Assembly: GCA_011390565.1 (NCBI GenBank)
Contig: JAABSC010000013.1
Span: forward strand, 1 to 50,472
Source of the DNA: Thioalkalivibrio paradoxus
GTDB lineage: Bacteria > Pseudomonadota > Gammaproteobacteria > Ectothiorhodospirales > Ectothiorhodospiraceae
Direction of reading: 5' to 3'
DNA length: 50,472 bases
Each line of letters starts with the position of its first letter. Position 1 is the stretch's first letter. Position numbers and translations under genes: made by a program. The notes under the pieces are model-generated. The model worked only from the letters and a program-made list of their open reading frames with translations. It ran no database searches and was not told the DNA's origin. Shown one piece after another: positions 27,430 to 36,138 of the stretch.

Positions 27430-28456
27430 GGTCCACCAGCCGTTCCATCGCGTCAAAGCGGATTCCGGCTTCCGGCTCCTGAATCCCTTCGATCAGCCCG
27501 AAGCGTTCCCACCATTCGCTGGTCAGCTGCCAGTGATCGCGGATCTGGCCATTGGACAGCCCCAGCGGAGGTTCACCCTCGAGCAGCCCCATGAAGCGGG
27601 CGGATTCGGCGAGATCGAACACGTGGACGCCACCTTCGTGCGTGTTTCCGGTCGCGCCGATCACCATCTCGACGTCCCCGATCTCCAAACCCAGGTTGCG
27701 CGCGATGATGCGGTTGCCCTCCTCCGGGTTCGCCTTCCAGAAGGCCACGGCGTCGAAGTACGCCTGCATCACGCGGCTGGCCAACTCCGGCTTGGCGTCC
27801 AGAAACGCCTCGCTCATGTACATCCCGTCCCCGAGCAGGGCGGTCTCGATCCAGTAGGGCTCACTGGAGGTCGCCACCACCTTCGCGCCGGGCATGTTTT
27901 CCAGCAGCACGCTGCCGAAGGGCTCCCAGAATTCGGCCGCGGCCACCTGACCGCTCAGCATCGCACCGACCGCGTCGTCCATGATCAGGTTCACGAACTG
28001 CACCTGGTCGATGCCGACGCCGTTGTCCTCCAGCCAGATCCCCATGAAGATCTGCGTGAGTCCGCCCTCGAGCACGGCGACCTGCTCGCCGACCAGGTCC
28101 TGCGCCGACTCCACGCCCGGACGCACGATGATCTTGTCCACCCCGTACGACGGGTTGGTGTAGGCGACGAGCCGGATCGGGGTGTCCTCGTGCGCCGCGA
28201 TCGGTCCGTATTCCACCGTACTGGATGACACGTCCAGGCGCCCCGCGGCCATCAGCGCAAAGCTCTCGTACGGGTCTTCGATGACCTGGATTTCGAGGTT
28301 CAGATCGGGGGCGAGATCCTGATCCTTTGCGATGAACCAGAAACCGTAACCGGGCCACGTGAACAGGGAGATGTTCACGGTTTCACGCGCGTGCAGCGCC
28401 GTGGTCGAAAGCAGGACGAGCCCCGCTGCCAGGAACCCTGTGATCCATCTTTTCAT
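27416..28456 (-). CDS. ABC importer periplasmic binding protein (NMT1/SsuA type), system 1
   Basis: A 346-residue exported protein with signal peptide MKRWITGFLAAGLVLLSTTALHA (cut in two here: cleavage near residue 23). The mature part is a two-lobed type II binding protein: TWPGYGFWFIAKDQDL, MAAGRLDVSSSTVEYGPI, GEQVAVLEGGLTQIF, and FWEPFGSVLL. This is the NMT1/THI5-like family that binds nitrate, sulfonates, or pyrimidine-type compounds. ATG 28456 has AGGAG eight bases upstream; the much longer reading frame that continues upstream is a shadow over the permease. Ligand cannot be predicted safely. Confidence 0.88.
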   Translation of the reverse strand: MKRWITGFLAAGLVLLSTTALHARETVNISLFTWPGYGFWFIAKDQDLAPDLNLEIQVIEDPYESFALMAAGRLDVSSSTVEYGPIAAHEDTPIRLVAYTNPSYGVDKIIVRPGVESAQDLVGEQVAVLEGGLTQIFMGIWLEDNGVGIDQVQFVNLIMDDAVGAMLSGQVAAAEFWEPFGSVLLENMPGAKVVATSSEPYWIETALLGDGMYMSEAFLDAKPELASRVMQAYFDAVAFWKANPEEGNRIIARNLGLEIGDVEMVIGATGNTHEGGVHVFDLAESARFMGLLEGEPPLGLSNGQIRDHWQLTSEWWERFGLIEGIQEPEAGIRFDAMERLVDRVAP

Positions 28457-28467
28457 GCCGCTGTCTC

Positions 28468-29292
28468 CTAGAGTTTGCGCGAGCGCTGCCGCGCGTAGGG
28501 GAAAAGGGCCCAGTGCAGGAACCGGAACAGCAGATCCAGCAACAGGCCAAGAATTCCGATCATCACGATGCCCGCCATCACCTCGTCCACGCGCACGAAC
28601 CGTCGGGCGCGCATGATCATCGCGCCGATGCCGTCGGTCGTCGCCACGATCTCGGCGATGATGAGATAGGTCCAGCTCACCGCGAGCATCTGCCGCGTGA
28701 TATCCACCAGGCCTGGCAGCGATGCGCGGAACACGACACCGATCAGCACCTGTCGGGTCGAGGCGCCGAGCGTCAGCGCGGTCTCGATGAGTTCCATCCG
28801 GACGGAGCGGACGTGATCGGCAATCAGGGTGACCAGGAACCAGACCACACCCAGGAACAGCAGCGCGATCTTCTGGGTATCCCCTGCCCCGAGCCACATG
28901 AGGAGCAGCGGGATGAATGCAGGCGCGGGCAGATACCGGAACGGCGAGACCAGCGGATTGAAGAAGGCCGCGACCACGGGGAAGGCACCCATCAGAACGC
29001 CCAGAGGTAGCGCGAATGCGAAGGCGACCAGAAAACTGATCCCGACCCGGCGCAGGCTGGCCAGCACATCCGCGTGGAAACCCTGCTCCAGGAACAGCGT
29101 TTCCAGTGTGGCGATGACCTGAGTGGGCGGCGGGAACAGGCGCTGCGGGGCCAGATCGGCAGTGGCCGCGTACTGCCACAGGCCCAGGAACATCACCCAC
29201 GCCGCCGTGCCCAGAAGAATGCGCTGGGTCACGCTGACGGGTCGCTGAAAGGCGATCCGCACGGGTTTCGTTCGGGTGGGCGGACGCAACAT
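28468..29292 (-). CDS. ABC importer permease (nitrate/sulfonate/taurine type), system 1
   Basis: A 274-residue inner-membrane protein with about six helices and the cytoplasmic coupling motif LIETALTLGASTRQVLIGVV followed by FRASLPGLV (EAA loop). LFPPPTQVIATLETLF at the start and FRYLPAPAFIPLLLMWLG are shared with SsuC/TauC proteins. It is the first gene of the operon, with its start 12 bases upstream in reading order of the binding protein. A palindrome TTTACATGTAAA lies about 105 bases upstream. Confidence 0.9.
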   Translation of the reverse strand: MLRPPTRTKPVRIAFQRPVSVTQRILLGTAAWVMFLGLWQYAATADLAPQRLFPPPTQVIATLETLFLEQGFHADVLASLRRVGISFLVAFAFALPLGVLMGAFPVVAAFFNPLVSPFRYLPAPAFIPLLLMWLGAGDTQKIALLFLGVVWFLVTLIADHVRSVRMELIETALTLGASTRQVLIGVVFRASLPGLVDITRQMLAVSWTYLIIAEIVATTDGIGAMIMRARRFVRVDEVMAGIVMIGILGLLLDLLFRFLHWALFPYARQRSRKL

Positions 29293-29395
29293 GTCGCGGG
29301 GTCTCTGCCTCGGATGGCACCGACGCGATAACGTCGGCCGGGATGCAGCAACCCTTGCAAGACAGATGCCAACCCGGCAGCTGTTCTATGCAGCC

Positions 29396-29407
29396 TTTAC
29401 ATGTAAA
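29396..29407. promoter_or_regulatory. Operator palindrome upstream of ABC system 1
   Basis: TTTACATGTAAA is a perfect 12-base palindrome sharing the TTTRCATG core with the two sites at 26014-26037. It sits in the 275-base gap between the permease start and the LysR stop, where the promoter of the ABC operon should be. The repeat of the same site supports one regulator for both units. Confidence 0.6.
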
Positions 29408-29567
29408 ACTACCTCTAAAACCACCGCTTCCCGATTCGCAGGGAGCCCGTGAAGCGCACCGGGACGGTGCCTTCCGGTCGCCAGCGCATCAGCTTGGTGC
29501 GGTCGCCGCAGACCCCCGTGGGACGTCCCCGGGTCCGCAACCGCCGTGCCCGTGCGTGCCGCCGGAA

Positions 29568-30506
29568 TCAGCCGGCCGAACGCAGCTGCGGCACCGCCGG
29601 GGAATCGGGTTGGTCCGCAAGGCAGTTCAGAAACGCCCGCAGAGCGGAGGTTTGTTGCGTATCCACGTTTCGGGTCACCAGCGAAATCACGGAATGGCGG
29701 AGGAACCGCTCGGGCTGCAGCGCGACCAGTTCGCCCGCTTCCAGCCATGGCTTGGCGTAGTGATGCGGCAGGAATCCGATAAACGGGCCACTCAGGAGCA
29801 GCATCGCCGCGGCCTCCACGCTGGTGACCGAGGCCATCACCGACTCATCACGGGCATGAAGAAACGGAAACTCGGCGGTTCCGAGAAACACCCGTACGAC
29901 TTTGTCGGCCTGCGGAATCATGTGACTGAGCGCAGCCGGATCGGAGATCGACGCCAGCGGATGCCGGGCGTTGCAGACGAGCACATCGCGCTCGCGGTAG
30001 AGTGCCTGGTAACGCAGGCCCGGGGTCTGCCCACCGAAAATGCCGATCGCCGCATCCAGTTCCCCGGCAAGCAGGAGCCGCTCCATGTCGGGTGGGGCCA
30101 GCACGTCGAGGCTGCAGTGAACGGCGTTGTCGGGAAGCTGGAAGAAGCGGTCCAGCGCGACCCGCAACCGGCAGGCAGGGTCGGTGATCAAATTGTCGAT
30201 CATGCCGATACGGAGGCGCCCGGAAAGTCCGCTGCGCAGCTCCATGGACTGTTCCTCCAGGTCCTGCAGCGCCTGGAAGAAACGGGCCAGATGTCCGTAG
30301 AATGTCGAGCCTTCGTCGGTCAGGCTGAAACCGCCTCGGCCACGGTTGCACAGCTTGAAGCCGAGCCGGCTTTCGAGCTGGGTCATGTGGTTGCTGATCG
30401 TCGATTGGCTGATGTTGAGCAAGGCCTGGGCATTGGTGAAGCCGCCCGCCTCCACCACCGCCCTGAACACCCGGAGCAGGCGCAGATCGATGTCACTGAT
30501 GTGCAT
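29568..30506 (-). CDS. LysR-type transcriptional regulator
   Basis: A 312-residue LysR-family regulator. The N-terminal helix-turn-helix reads LRLLRVFRAVVEAGGFTNAQ, then ALLNISQSTISNHMTQLESR and LGFKLCNRGRGGFSLTDEG. The effector domain begins near LSGRLRIGMIDNLITDP. It is divergent from the second ABC system across about 310 bases that contain paired TTGA/TCAA repeats, the usual layout for a LysR regulator and its target. It is likely to activate the plus-strand operon in response to the imported compound. Confidence 0.92.
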   Translation of the reverse strand: MHISDIDLRLLRVFRAVVEAGGFTNAQALLNISQSTISNHMTQLESRLGFKLCNRGRGGFSLTDEGSTFYGHLARFFQALQDLEEQSMELRSGLSGRLRIGMIDNLITDPACRLRVALDRFFQLPDNAVHCSLDVLAPPDMERLLLAGELDAAIGIFGGQTPGLRYQALYRERDVLVCNARHPLASISDPAALSHMIPQADKVVRVFLGTAEFPFLHARDESVMASVTSVEAAAMLLLSGPFIGFLPHHYAKPWLEAGELVALQPERFLRHSVISLVTRNVDTQQTSALRAFLNCLADQPDSPAVPQLRSAG

Positions 30507-30700
30507 GGGCGTGGCCTTGTCTCCATGGAAAACGATGCTTCTGGCGGAGGCACCCGCCCTTCCCTTACCGGCTGCAATGCCGCGGGCACGCGTCCCTCCG
30601 GCATGTCAGGCGCTTTAAGCGGCGTCAGATTAACCCATTCGGGTCCGCAAGAACGCTCCGCGCACCACGAAGGTGCAGATCGCGTCTGCAGCCGATGGTA

Positions 30701-30734
30701 TCAATGCAAACGTTGAATCCCCGCTATTTTCAAC
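30701..30734. promoter_or_regulatory. LysR-type binding site candidate
   Basis: GTTGAA (30712-30717) and TTCAAC (30729-30734) form a perfect inverted repeat with an 11-base spacer, and TCAA at 30701 pairs with TTGA at 30713 as an overlapping alternative. The site is 195 bases from the LysR start and about 83 from the permease start at 30817, the expected place for a LysR activation site. The remainder of the 310-base gap shows no other clear structure. Confidence 0.55.
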
Positions 30735-30816
30735 TGGTGCACAGGCTCATACGCTGCATCGTGACAAAGTGCAAGCCCCCCTTTCAGTGAGTGCAGCCTT
30801 TGATGACGTTCGGTTC

Positions 30817-31668
30817 ATGTCACACGGGTTCAGGAATCCCGCTCTTCGCATGGAGAGAGCGCGGTTGAAGCGCGCGTCGCTTTTCGCCCTGCGCGAGCCG
30901 ATCCCGCGGCGGGTTGCGCTCGCGGTGACCGTGGGGGTGTTCGCCACGCTGGCGGTCGCGTGGGTCGTGCTGTCCTACGGTGGGTTCGTGCGCCCGCTGT
31001 TTCTGCCCACGCCCACGGCAGTCCTGGAACGTGCGGTATTCCTGTATCGGGAGGAGATCCTGGTCCGCGACATCTGGATCAGCAACGTTCGCGTGTTCTC
31101 CGGGTTCCTGATGGCCATGGTCGTCGCCATCCCGCTCGGCATGCTGGCCGGGAACCTGCCGATCTTTGCCGCGGCCGTGAACCCGTTCATGGGCTTCATC
31201 CGCTACATGCCGGTGCCCGCCTTCATTCCGCTGCTGGTGCTCTACGCCGGGATCGACGAGGCACCCAAGATTCTCCTGATCTTCATCGGCACCGCGGTCC
31301 AGATGACCATCATGGTGGGCGACGTCACCCGGAGGGTACAGCCGGAACTGATTCGAGCCGCGATGGTGCTGGGGGCCGACAGCCGCGAGATCTTCCGCAA
31401 GGTCATCTGGCGCGGTTCGCTGCCGGGCATCGTGGACGTGATGCGGATCAACCTGGGCTTCGCCTGGACCTACCTGGTCGTCGCCGAACTGGTCGCCGCC
31501 AGCGAAGGCATGGGCTTCCGGATTCTGCGCTCCCAGCGATTCCTGCAGACGGACACGATCTTCCTGTACATCCTGCTGATCGGACTGCTCGGCATTCTCT
31601 TCGATTTCGCGTTCCGCCAGCTGCACCGGTTCGCTTTCCCCTGGATTCGCGAGCGGGTCCGGGGATGA
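30817..31668 (+). CDS. ABC importer permease (nitrate/sulfonate/taurine type), system 2
   Basis: A 283-residue six-helix permease (272 residues if ATG 30850 is used; neither has a strong ribosome site). The coupling loop is LIRAAMVLGADSREIFRKVI then WRGSLPGIVDVM. LFLPTPTAVLERAVFL and FIRYMPVPAFIPLLVLYAG match SsuC/TauC relatives and are close to, but not copies of, system 1. It opens a five-gene plus-strand run: permease, ATPase, amidohydrolase, binding protein, deaminase. Its stop overlaps the ATPase start (ATGA at 31665-31668). Confidence 0.9.
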   Translation: MSHGFRNPALRMERARLKRASLFALREPIPRRVALAVTVGVFATLAVAWVVLSYGGFVRPLFLPTPTAVLERAVFLYREEILVRDIWISNVRVFSGFLMAMVVAIPLGMLAGNLPIFAAAVNPFMGFIRYMPVPAFIPLLVLYAGIDEAPKILLIFIGTAVQMTIMVGDVTRRVQPELIRAAMVLGADSREIFRKVIWRGSLPGIVDVMRINLGFAWTYLVVAELVAASEGMGFRILRSQRFLQTDTIFLYILLIGLLGILFDFAFRQLHRFAFPWIRERVRG

Positions 31669-32462
31669 GCCGGCCCATGCTCGAAGCGGTCAATGTCTCC
31701 CGGGTCTATGGCACCGGGCCTGACGCCGTGACGGCGCTTGAGCACATGCGCCTCACCGTGCGTTCGGGAGAGATCGTCTGCCTGGTCGGTTCTTCCGGCT
31801 GCGGCAAGTCGACGTTTCTGAGTCTGGTCGCCGGCCTGGAAACACCCACCAGCGGGCGTCTGCTGCTCGACGGCGTGCCTTTGGTCGAACCCGGGGCCGA
31901 CCGCGGCATGGTGTTCCAGAGCGATTCGCTCTTCCCCTGGCTGAGCGTGCGCGACAACGTCCAGTTCGGTCTGTCTCTGCACGAAACCCGGCGCACGCAC
32001 GGAGGCCTGATGGGCCGGCTGTACGCACATTGCGACGAACTGCTGGAACAGGTCGGGCTCTGGCCGTTCCGGGACGCCTACCCCGCGCAGCTCTCGGGCG
32101 GGATGCGCCAGCGCGCCAGCATCGTCCGGGCGCTGGCCACGCGACCCGCGATTCTGCTGATGGACGAGCCGTTCGGCGCCCTGGACGCGCAGACCCGGGA
32201 GGAAATGCAACTGCTGCTCCTGAAGCTCTGCGCCGAGTACGGCACCACCGTGCTGTTCGTGACCCACGACGTAGAGGAAGCGGTGTTTCTCGGCGACCGG
32301 GTCGTCGTCATGCGTCCGCGTCCGGGCCGGGCCGTGGCCGACGTGGCGGTACCCATTGCGCGACCCCGTGATCGGCGTACCCGCCTGAGTCCCGAGTTCC
32401 AGGCGATCCGCGGCCAGGTTCTGGATCACCTCTACGAGAGCATGAGTACGGATTCACCCTGA
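31665..32462 (+). CDS. ABC importer ATP-binding protein, system 2
   Basis: A 265-residue ATPase with Walker A VGSSGCGKSTFLSLVAGL, Q-loop GMVFQSDSLFPWLSV, signature LSGGMRQRASIVRAL, Walker B ILLMDEPFGALD, and switch VTHDVEEAVFLGD. All catalytic residues are present. It is coupled to the permease by a four-base overlap and is followed after 24 bases by the amidohydrolase. The family is the same as system 1, so both probably import related anions or heterocycles. Confidence 0.92.
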   Translation: MSRPMLEAVNVSRVYGTGPDAVTALEHMRLTVRSGEIVCLVGSSGCGKSTFLSLVAGLETPTSGRLLLDGVPLVEPGADRGMVFQSDSLFPWLSVRDNVQFGLSLHETRRTHGGLMGRLYAHCDELLEQVGLWPFRDAYPAQLSGGMRQRASIVRALATRPAILLMDEPFGALDAQTREEMQLLLLKLCAEYGTTVLFVTHDVEEAVFLGDRVVVMRPRPGRAVADVAVPIARPRDRRTRLSPEFQAIRGQVLDHLYESMSTDSP

Positions 32463-32486
32463 AGTTGACCCTGAAGGAGACAAGAG

Positions 32487-33317
32487 ATGTCGACGCACGG
32501 ACCCAAGGCCCTATGGGCAGAGGCGAACTCACCCGGATTGCGGAATCCCCGGATTCCGGGGAGCCGCGTGCAGGCCCAGAGTATCCCGGGCCAACGACCG
32601 AGGACCGGCTTGTCGCTGACCGACCTCCACTGCGACGGGGATACCCGCACGGTCCCATGCCGGGACGGGCGTAACTTCCTCCTTCGTCCCGACCGGGCCG
32701 CGCTGATCATCGTGGACATGCAGCGGGACTTCTGCCATCCGGGCGGCTACGGCAGCGAGAACGATGCCGAGGCGGTCGTGCGGTTCGGGGCGCTGATTCC
32801 GATCATCGGACAGGTGCTGGCCACCAGCCGGGAGATCGGTCTGCAGATCATCGCGACGCGAGAAGGGCATGCTCCCGACCTGTCCGACATCACCCCGGCC
32901 AAAATGCAGCGCTCGATCGCTTACGGGAGTCCGTACGGGGCACAGGGCCCCATGGGCCGCGTTCTGATCCGGGGTGAATACGGGCACGACATCGTGGATG
33001 AACTGAAACTGCAGGCGGGCGAGATCATGGTGGACAAGCCCGGATACAGCGCCTTTCACAGCACACCCCTGGAACAGATCCTGCGCGATCGTCACATCGA
33101 GGACCTGATCTTCACCGGCGTCACCACCGACGTATGCGTGTTTTCCACGCTGCGCGAGGCCGTGGATCGCGGTTTTCGCTGCCTCCTGCTCGAGGACTGC
33201 ACCGAATCGTTCAAGCCCGGCATGCGCGACGCCACGATGACGATGATCGAAAGCGAAGGCGGCATCTTCGGATGGGTCGCCGAATCGGGCAGCCTGCTGC
33301 GCGCGCTCGCCCCATGA
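32487..33317 (+). CDS. Isochorismatase-type cysteine hydrolase (biuret/ureidoacrylate amidohydrolase-like)
   Basis: A 276-residue cysteine hydrolase. The catalytic triad is Asp77 (LIIVDMQRDF), Lys184 (MVDKPGYSAFH) and Cys217 (GVTTDVCVFSTLREA), the last followed by LEDCTESF. The GVTT-D/E-VCV form is seen in biuret and ureidoacrylate amidohydrolases rather than in true isochorismatases, suggesting cleavage of a urea-like or amide C-N bond. Residues 1-62 are an unusual low-complexity extension not expected in the family; ATG 32487 does have AAGGAG, so the extension may be translated. It lies between the transporter genes, pointing to a nitrogenous substrate that is imported. Confidence 0.82.
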   Translation: MSTHGPKALWAEANSPGLRNPRIPGSRVQAQSIPGQRPRTGLSLTDLHCDGDTRTVPCRDGRNFLLRPDRAALIIVDMQRDFCHPGGYGSENDAEAVVRFGALIPIIGQVLATSREIGLQIIATREGHAPDLSDITPAKMQRSIAYGSPYGAQGPMGRVLIRGEYGHDIVDELKLQAGEIMVDKPGYSAFHSTPLEQILRDRHIEDLIFTGVTTDVCVFSTLREAVDRGFRCLLLEDCTESFKPGMRDATMTMIESEGGIFGWVAESGSLLRALAP

Positions 33318-33376
33318 CACCTTACCGCCACGAACCCACTTTGGCGTTTGCGAAACCCCATCAGGAGGGAACCCCA

Positions 33377-34333
33377 ATGAAACGAGTCTGGATGATGAGC
33401 GCTCTCGCCGCGCTATTGGCCTTCATGCCCGCGGCATTCGGCGCCGACCGCTTGCGGGTGGGACACGATCTCTGGATCGGCTTCTCGGGCGTGTTCCTGG
33501 CCCAGGAGCTGGGATATTTCACGGACCGGGGGCTGGAGGTGGATCTGCGCGGCTTCCCCGGACCCGGCGACTCCATACCGCCGGTGCTGGCCGGGCATCT
33601 CGACGCCACGCTGACAACCCTGCACAACCTGGCGCTCATCGGCGGTTCCGGGGAGTCGTCGATCGCCGCCATCTACTTCCTCGACGCTTCGAACGGTGCG
33701 GACGCGATCGTCGCGCGCTCCGGTATCGCGAGCGTGTCCGATCTTCGTGGCCGGGATGTCGCCGTGACGCTGAACGAAGCCAATCACATGCTGTTGATCC
33801 TTGCGTTGGAGCGCGCGGGCCTGAGCGAACAGGATGTGAAGCTCGTGAACATGAGCGCGGACGATGCGGGGGCGGCCTTCCTCGCGGGCCGCGTGGATGC
33901 GGCCGTGACCTGGGAACCCTGGGTGAGCCGAGCCCGCTCGGGCGGTGACGGGGACGTGATCTTCTCCACTCGGGACGTACCCGACACGATCATCAACACC
34001 GTCAGCGTGCGGCGCGACAAGCTGGAGCAGAAGGCCGAGATCTTCGCGCGTTTCCTCGAAGGAATCGATCAGGGCGTCCACTATCTGCGCGACCATCCCG
34101 ACGCGGCAATTCCGGTGATCGCGCGCTGGCTGGAAGCGGATCCCGAGGACGTGCGCGGCATGCTGGCGGACGACGTGATCTACGGCCTGGACGACAACCG
34201 AAGCCTGTTCGGTGAAGGCGACGGGCCTGCGGTGCAGGCACTGAATGACGTCATCAGCTTCCTCGATGACCGGGATCTGATCCAGAAACGGCCCGAAGCC
34301 GGGGCACTGATCGACGACCAACTGGTCCGGTAA
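33377..34333 (+). CDS. ABC importer periplasmic binding protein (NMT1/SsuA type), system 2
   Basis: A 318-residue exported protein: signal peptide ending in AAFGA near residue 23, then a two-lobed binding protein with VGHDLWIGFSGVFLAQELGY, LAGHLDATLTTLHNLAL, GRDVAVTLNEANHML, and AAVTWEPWVSRA. Asp/Trp-rich cleft residues resemble those of nitrate, sulfonate or formyl-pyrimidine binders. ATG 33377 has AGGAGGG at ideal spacing. It is the binding protein for the upstream permease and ATPase and is followed after four bases by the deaminase. Confidence 0.9.
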   Translation: MKRVWMMSALAALLAFMPAAFGADRLRVGHDLWIGFSGVFLAQELGYFTDRGLEVDLRGFPGPGDSIPPVLAGHLDATLTTLHNLALIGGSGESSIAAIYFLDASNGADAIVARSGIASVSDLRGRDVAVTLNEANHMLLILALERAGLSEQDVKLVNMSADDAGAAFLAGRVDAAVTWEPWVSRARSGGDGDVIFSTRDVPDTIINTVSVRRDKLEQKAEIFARFLEGIDQGVHYLRDHPDAAIPVIARWLEADPEDVRGMLADDVIYGLDDNRSLFGEGDGPAVQALNDVISFLDDRDLIQKRPEAGALIDDQLVR

Positions 34334-34337
34334 CGAT

Positions 34338-34820
34338 ATGACACACGAAGAAATCATGCGCGTCGCCCTCGGCGTCGCCGAAGAGGCCATGACCCGGGGT
34401 GAGCTTCCGTTCGCCGCGGTGCTCGCGGATGCCGAGGGCAAGGTTGTCCTGACCGAGCACGACCGGGTTTACGAGAAGCAGGATCCCACCCAGCACGCGG
34501 AAAGCCGCCTTGTGCGGAAGGCCTGTCGGCTCTACGGCCCCGACCTGTCCGCATTCAGTCTGTACACGACCTGCGAACCCTGCGCCATGTGCTTTACGAG
34601 CGCCTGGCTGACAGGCATCCCCAGGATCGTGATGGGAACCACGATGGCGGCCGTATACACGCGCAGCGGGGGACGTCACCGTGAGATGCCACTTCCCGCA
34701 GCGGTGCTGAACGACCGGGTCGGCGGAACAATCGAGCTGGTCAAGGGCGTGCTCGCCGAGGAATGCCTGAATCTGTTCCGGGAGGAACTGTTTCTGGAAA
34801 AGCGGCCGGGACCGACCTGA
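34338..34820 (+). CDS. CMP/dCMP-type nucleoside or nucleobase deaminase
   Basis: A 160-residue zinc deaminase. The zinc and catalytic residues are His53 and Glu55 (HAES) and Cys82 and Cys85 (TTCEPCAMC). Overall form (LGVAEEAMTRGELPFAAVLA) is that of the guanine/cytosine deaminase and TadA branch. It deaminates an amino-substituted ring or nucleoside; guanine or cytosine are examples from the family, not deductions. TadA is not indicated because the tRNA-recognition regions are not evident and it is placed in a transporter operon. It ends the plus-strand run, four bases after the binding protein. Confidence 0.88.
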   Translation: MTHEEIMRVALGVAEEAMTRGELPFAAVLADAEGKVVLTEHDRVYEKQDPTQHAESRLVRKACRLYGPDLSAFSLYTTCEPCAMCFTSAWLTGIPRIVMGTTMAAVYTRSGGRHREMPLPAAVLNDRVGGTIELVKGVLAEECLNLFREELFLEKRPGPT

Positions 34821-35118
34821 TCCCGAATGCCCGGTTGCCCGAGTTCCATGCTGGCCCTGGACCCGGCAACCTGGACGGGGCCGAGTCTGCGCCGATCCGC
34901 TTGAACGCATCGGGGCGGCGCCATCTGCGCCCGCCACCGCCTTCCCTTCGCGTCCGACCGCCGCTTCACGTTCACCGAGGGGAATCACGCAGGATGACCC
35001 GAGCGCAGGTAAACTCATGGCTCCTCCCGTGACCCGCGGATCGCATCATGTCCCGTTTCCCCCTTGTGCTGGCAACGCGCGCACCCCGCAAGACCCTCCG
35101 GCACCTGATCGGCCAGCG

Positions 35119-36105
35119 ATGAGTCGCGGGCACTGGAATCGGCGCCGGGTGCTGGCGGGCATGCTGACGGGCGCCATCGCCACTGCGCTCGGGTCGGTGG
35201 CCACGGCCGCCGGCCCTTCCAACCCCCGCATCGGGCTCGCCCTGGGCAGCGGTGGCGCACGGGGTCTGGCGCACATCCAGGTGATCGAGGTCTTCGACAA
35301 ACTGGGTCTGCGGCCCCACCGGATCGCCGGGTCCAGTATCGGAGCGATCGTAGGGGCGCTGTATGCGTCGGGATTGTCGGCCGCGGACCTGCACGAGATC
35401 ATCGACAGCCTCACCAAGGAGCACGACGAATCCTGGTTCGAAGCGCTGCTCGCGCGCGACCTGACCCGCTGGATGCAGTTCATCGAGCCGGGAGCGGAAC
35501 GCGGCGGTATTGCGCGTTCGGATGCCTTCATCAGGTTCCTGCGCGACAAGGCCGGGGTCACGCGCTTCGATGAACTGACGGTTCCGTTGCGCGTCGTTGC
35601 CACCGATTTCTGGAGCCGCGACATGGTGGTGTTCGAGACCGGCGACCTCTGGCCCGCCGTCCAGGCCAGCATGGCGGTCCCCGGACTGTTCGAGCCAATC
35701 CGGCATCGGGACCGGGTACTGGTCGACGGCGGCCTCACCAACCCGGTGCCGTTCGACCTGCTCGAAAACTGTGACCTGATCGTCGCCGTGGACGTGCTCG
35801 GCAGCCGGACCCCGGAAACCCCGGACGCGCTGCCGTCGTCCATGGACAGCCTGTTCAACACCTTTCAGATCATGCAGAGTTCGATCCTCACGGAAAAGCT
35901 GAAGCGGATGCAGCCCGACATCGTTGTCCGCCCGGATATCCAGGACATTCGGGTGCTGGATTTCTACCGCTTCGAGGAGATCTTCAAGCAAGGCCTCCCG
36001 GCACGCGATGCCTTCGAGTCCGAGTTGCGCCAACGAGTGATGCCGGCGAAAACCTCTGCCTCCCGAAATCTGTTCAAGCGCACCACGCTATCGACGCCCT
36101 CCTGA
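35119..36105 (+). CDS. Patatin-like phospholipase
   Basis: A 328-residue serine hydrolase. The oxyanion loop is LALGSGGARGLAH, the nucleophile elbow GSSIG (RIAGSSIGAIVGALYASG), and the catalytic Asp DGG in LVDGGLTNPVPFDLL. The N-terminus RGHWNRRRVLAGMLTGAIAT resembles a Tat-type signal, so it may be exported. ATG 35119 was chosen to open on this signal; ATG 35017 has a modest AGG but adds a Pro-rich tract without similarity. Bases 34821-35118 otherwise show no gene or clear structure. Membrane-lipid hydrolysis is expected. Confidence 0.87.
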   Translation: MSRGHWNRRRVLAGMLTGAIATALGSVATAAGPSNPRIGLALGSGGARGLAHIQVIEVFDKLGLRPHRIAGSSIGAIVGALYASGLSAADLHEIIDSLTKEHDESWFEALLARDLTRWMQFIEPGAERGGIARSDAFIRFLRDKAGVTRFDELTVPLRVVATDFWSRDMVVFETGDLWPAVQASMAVPGLFEPIRHRDRVLVDGGLTNPVPFDLLENCDLIVAVDVLGSRTPETPDALPSSMDSLFNTFQIMQSSILTEKLKRMQPDIVVRPDIQDIRVLDFYRFEEIFKQGLPARDAFESELRQRVMPAKTSASRNLFKRTTLSTPS

Positions 36106-36138
36106 GCACCGCCCGATCCCACGACAGCACCAGGCCTT

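Noticed and set aside
28457..29320. An N-terminal extension of the system 1 binding protein
   Set aside because: The frame is open upstream but crosses the permease gene; the signal peptide and AGGAG site fix the start at 28456.
34338..34820. tRNA adenosine deaminase TadA
   Set aside because: The zinc motif fits, but placement in a transporter operon and the lack of TadA-specific tRNA contacts favour a small-molecule deaminase.
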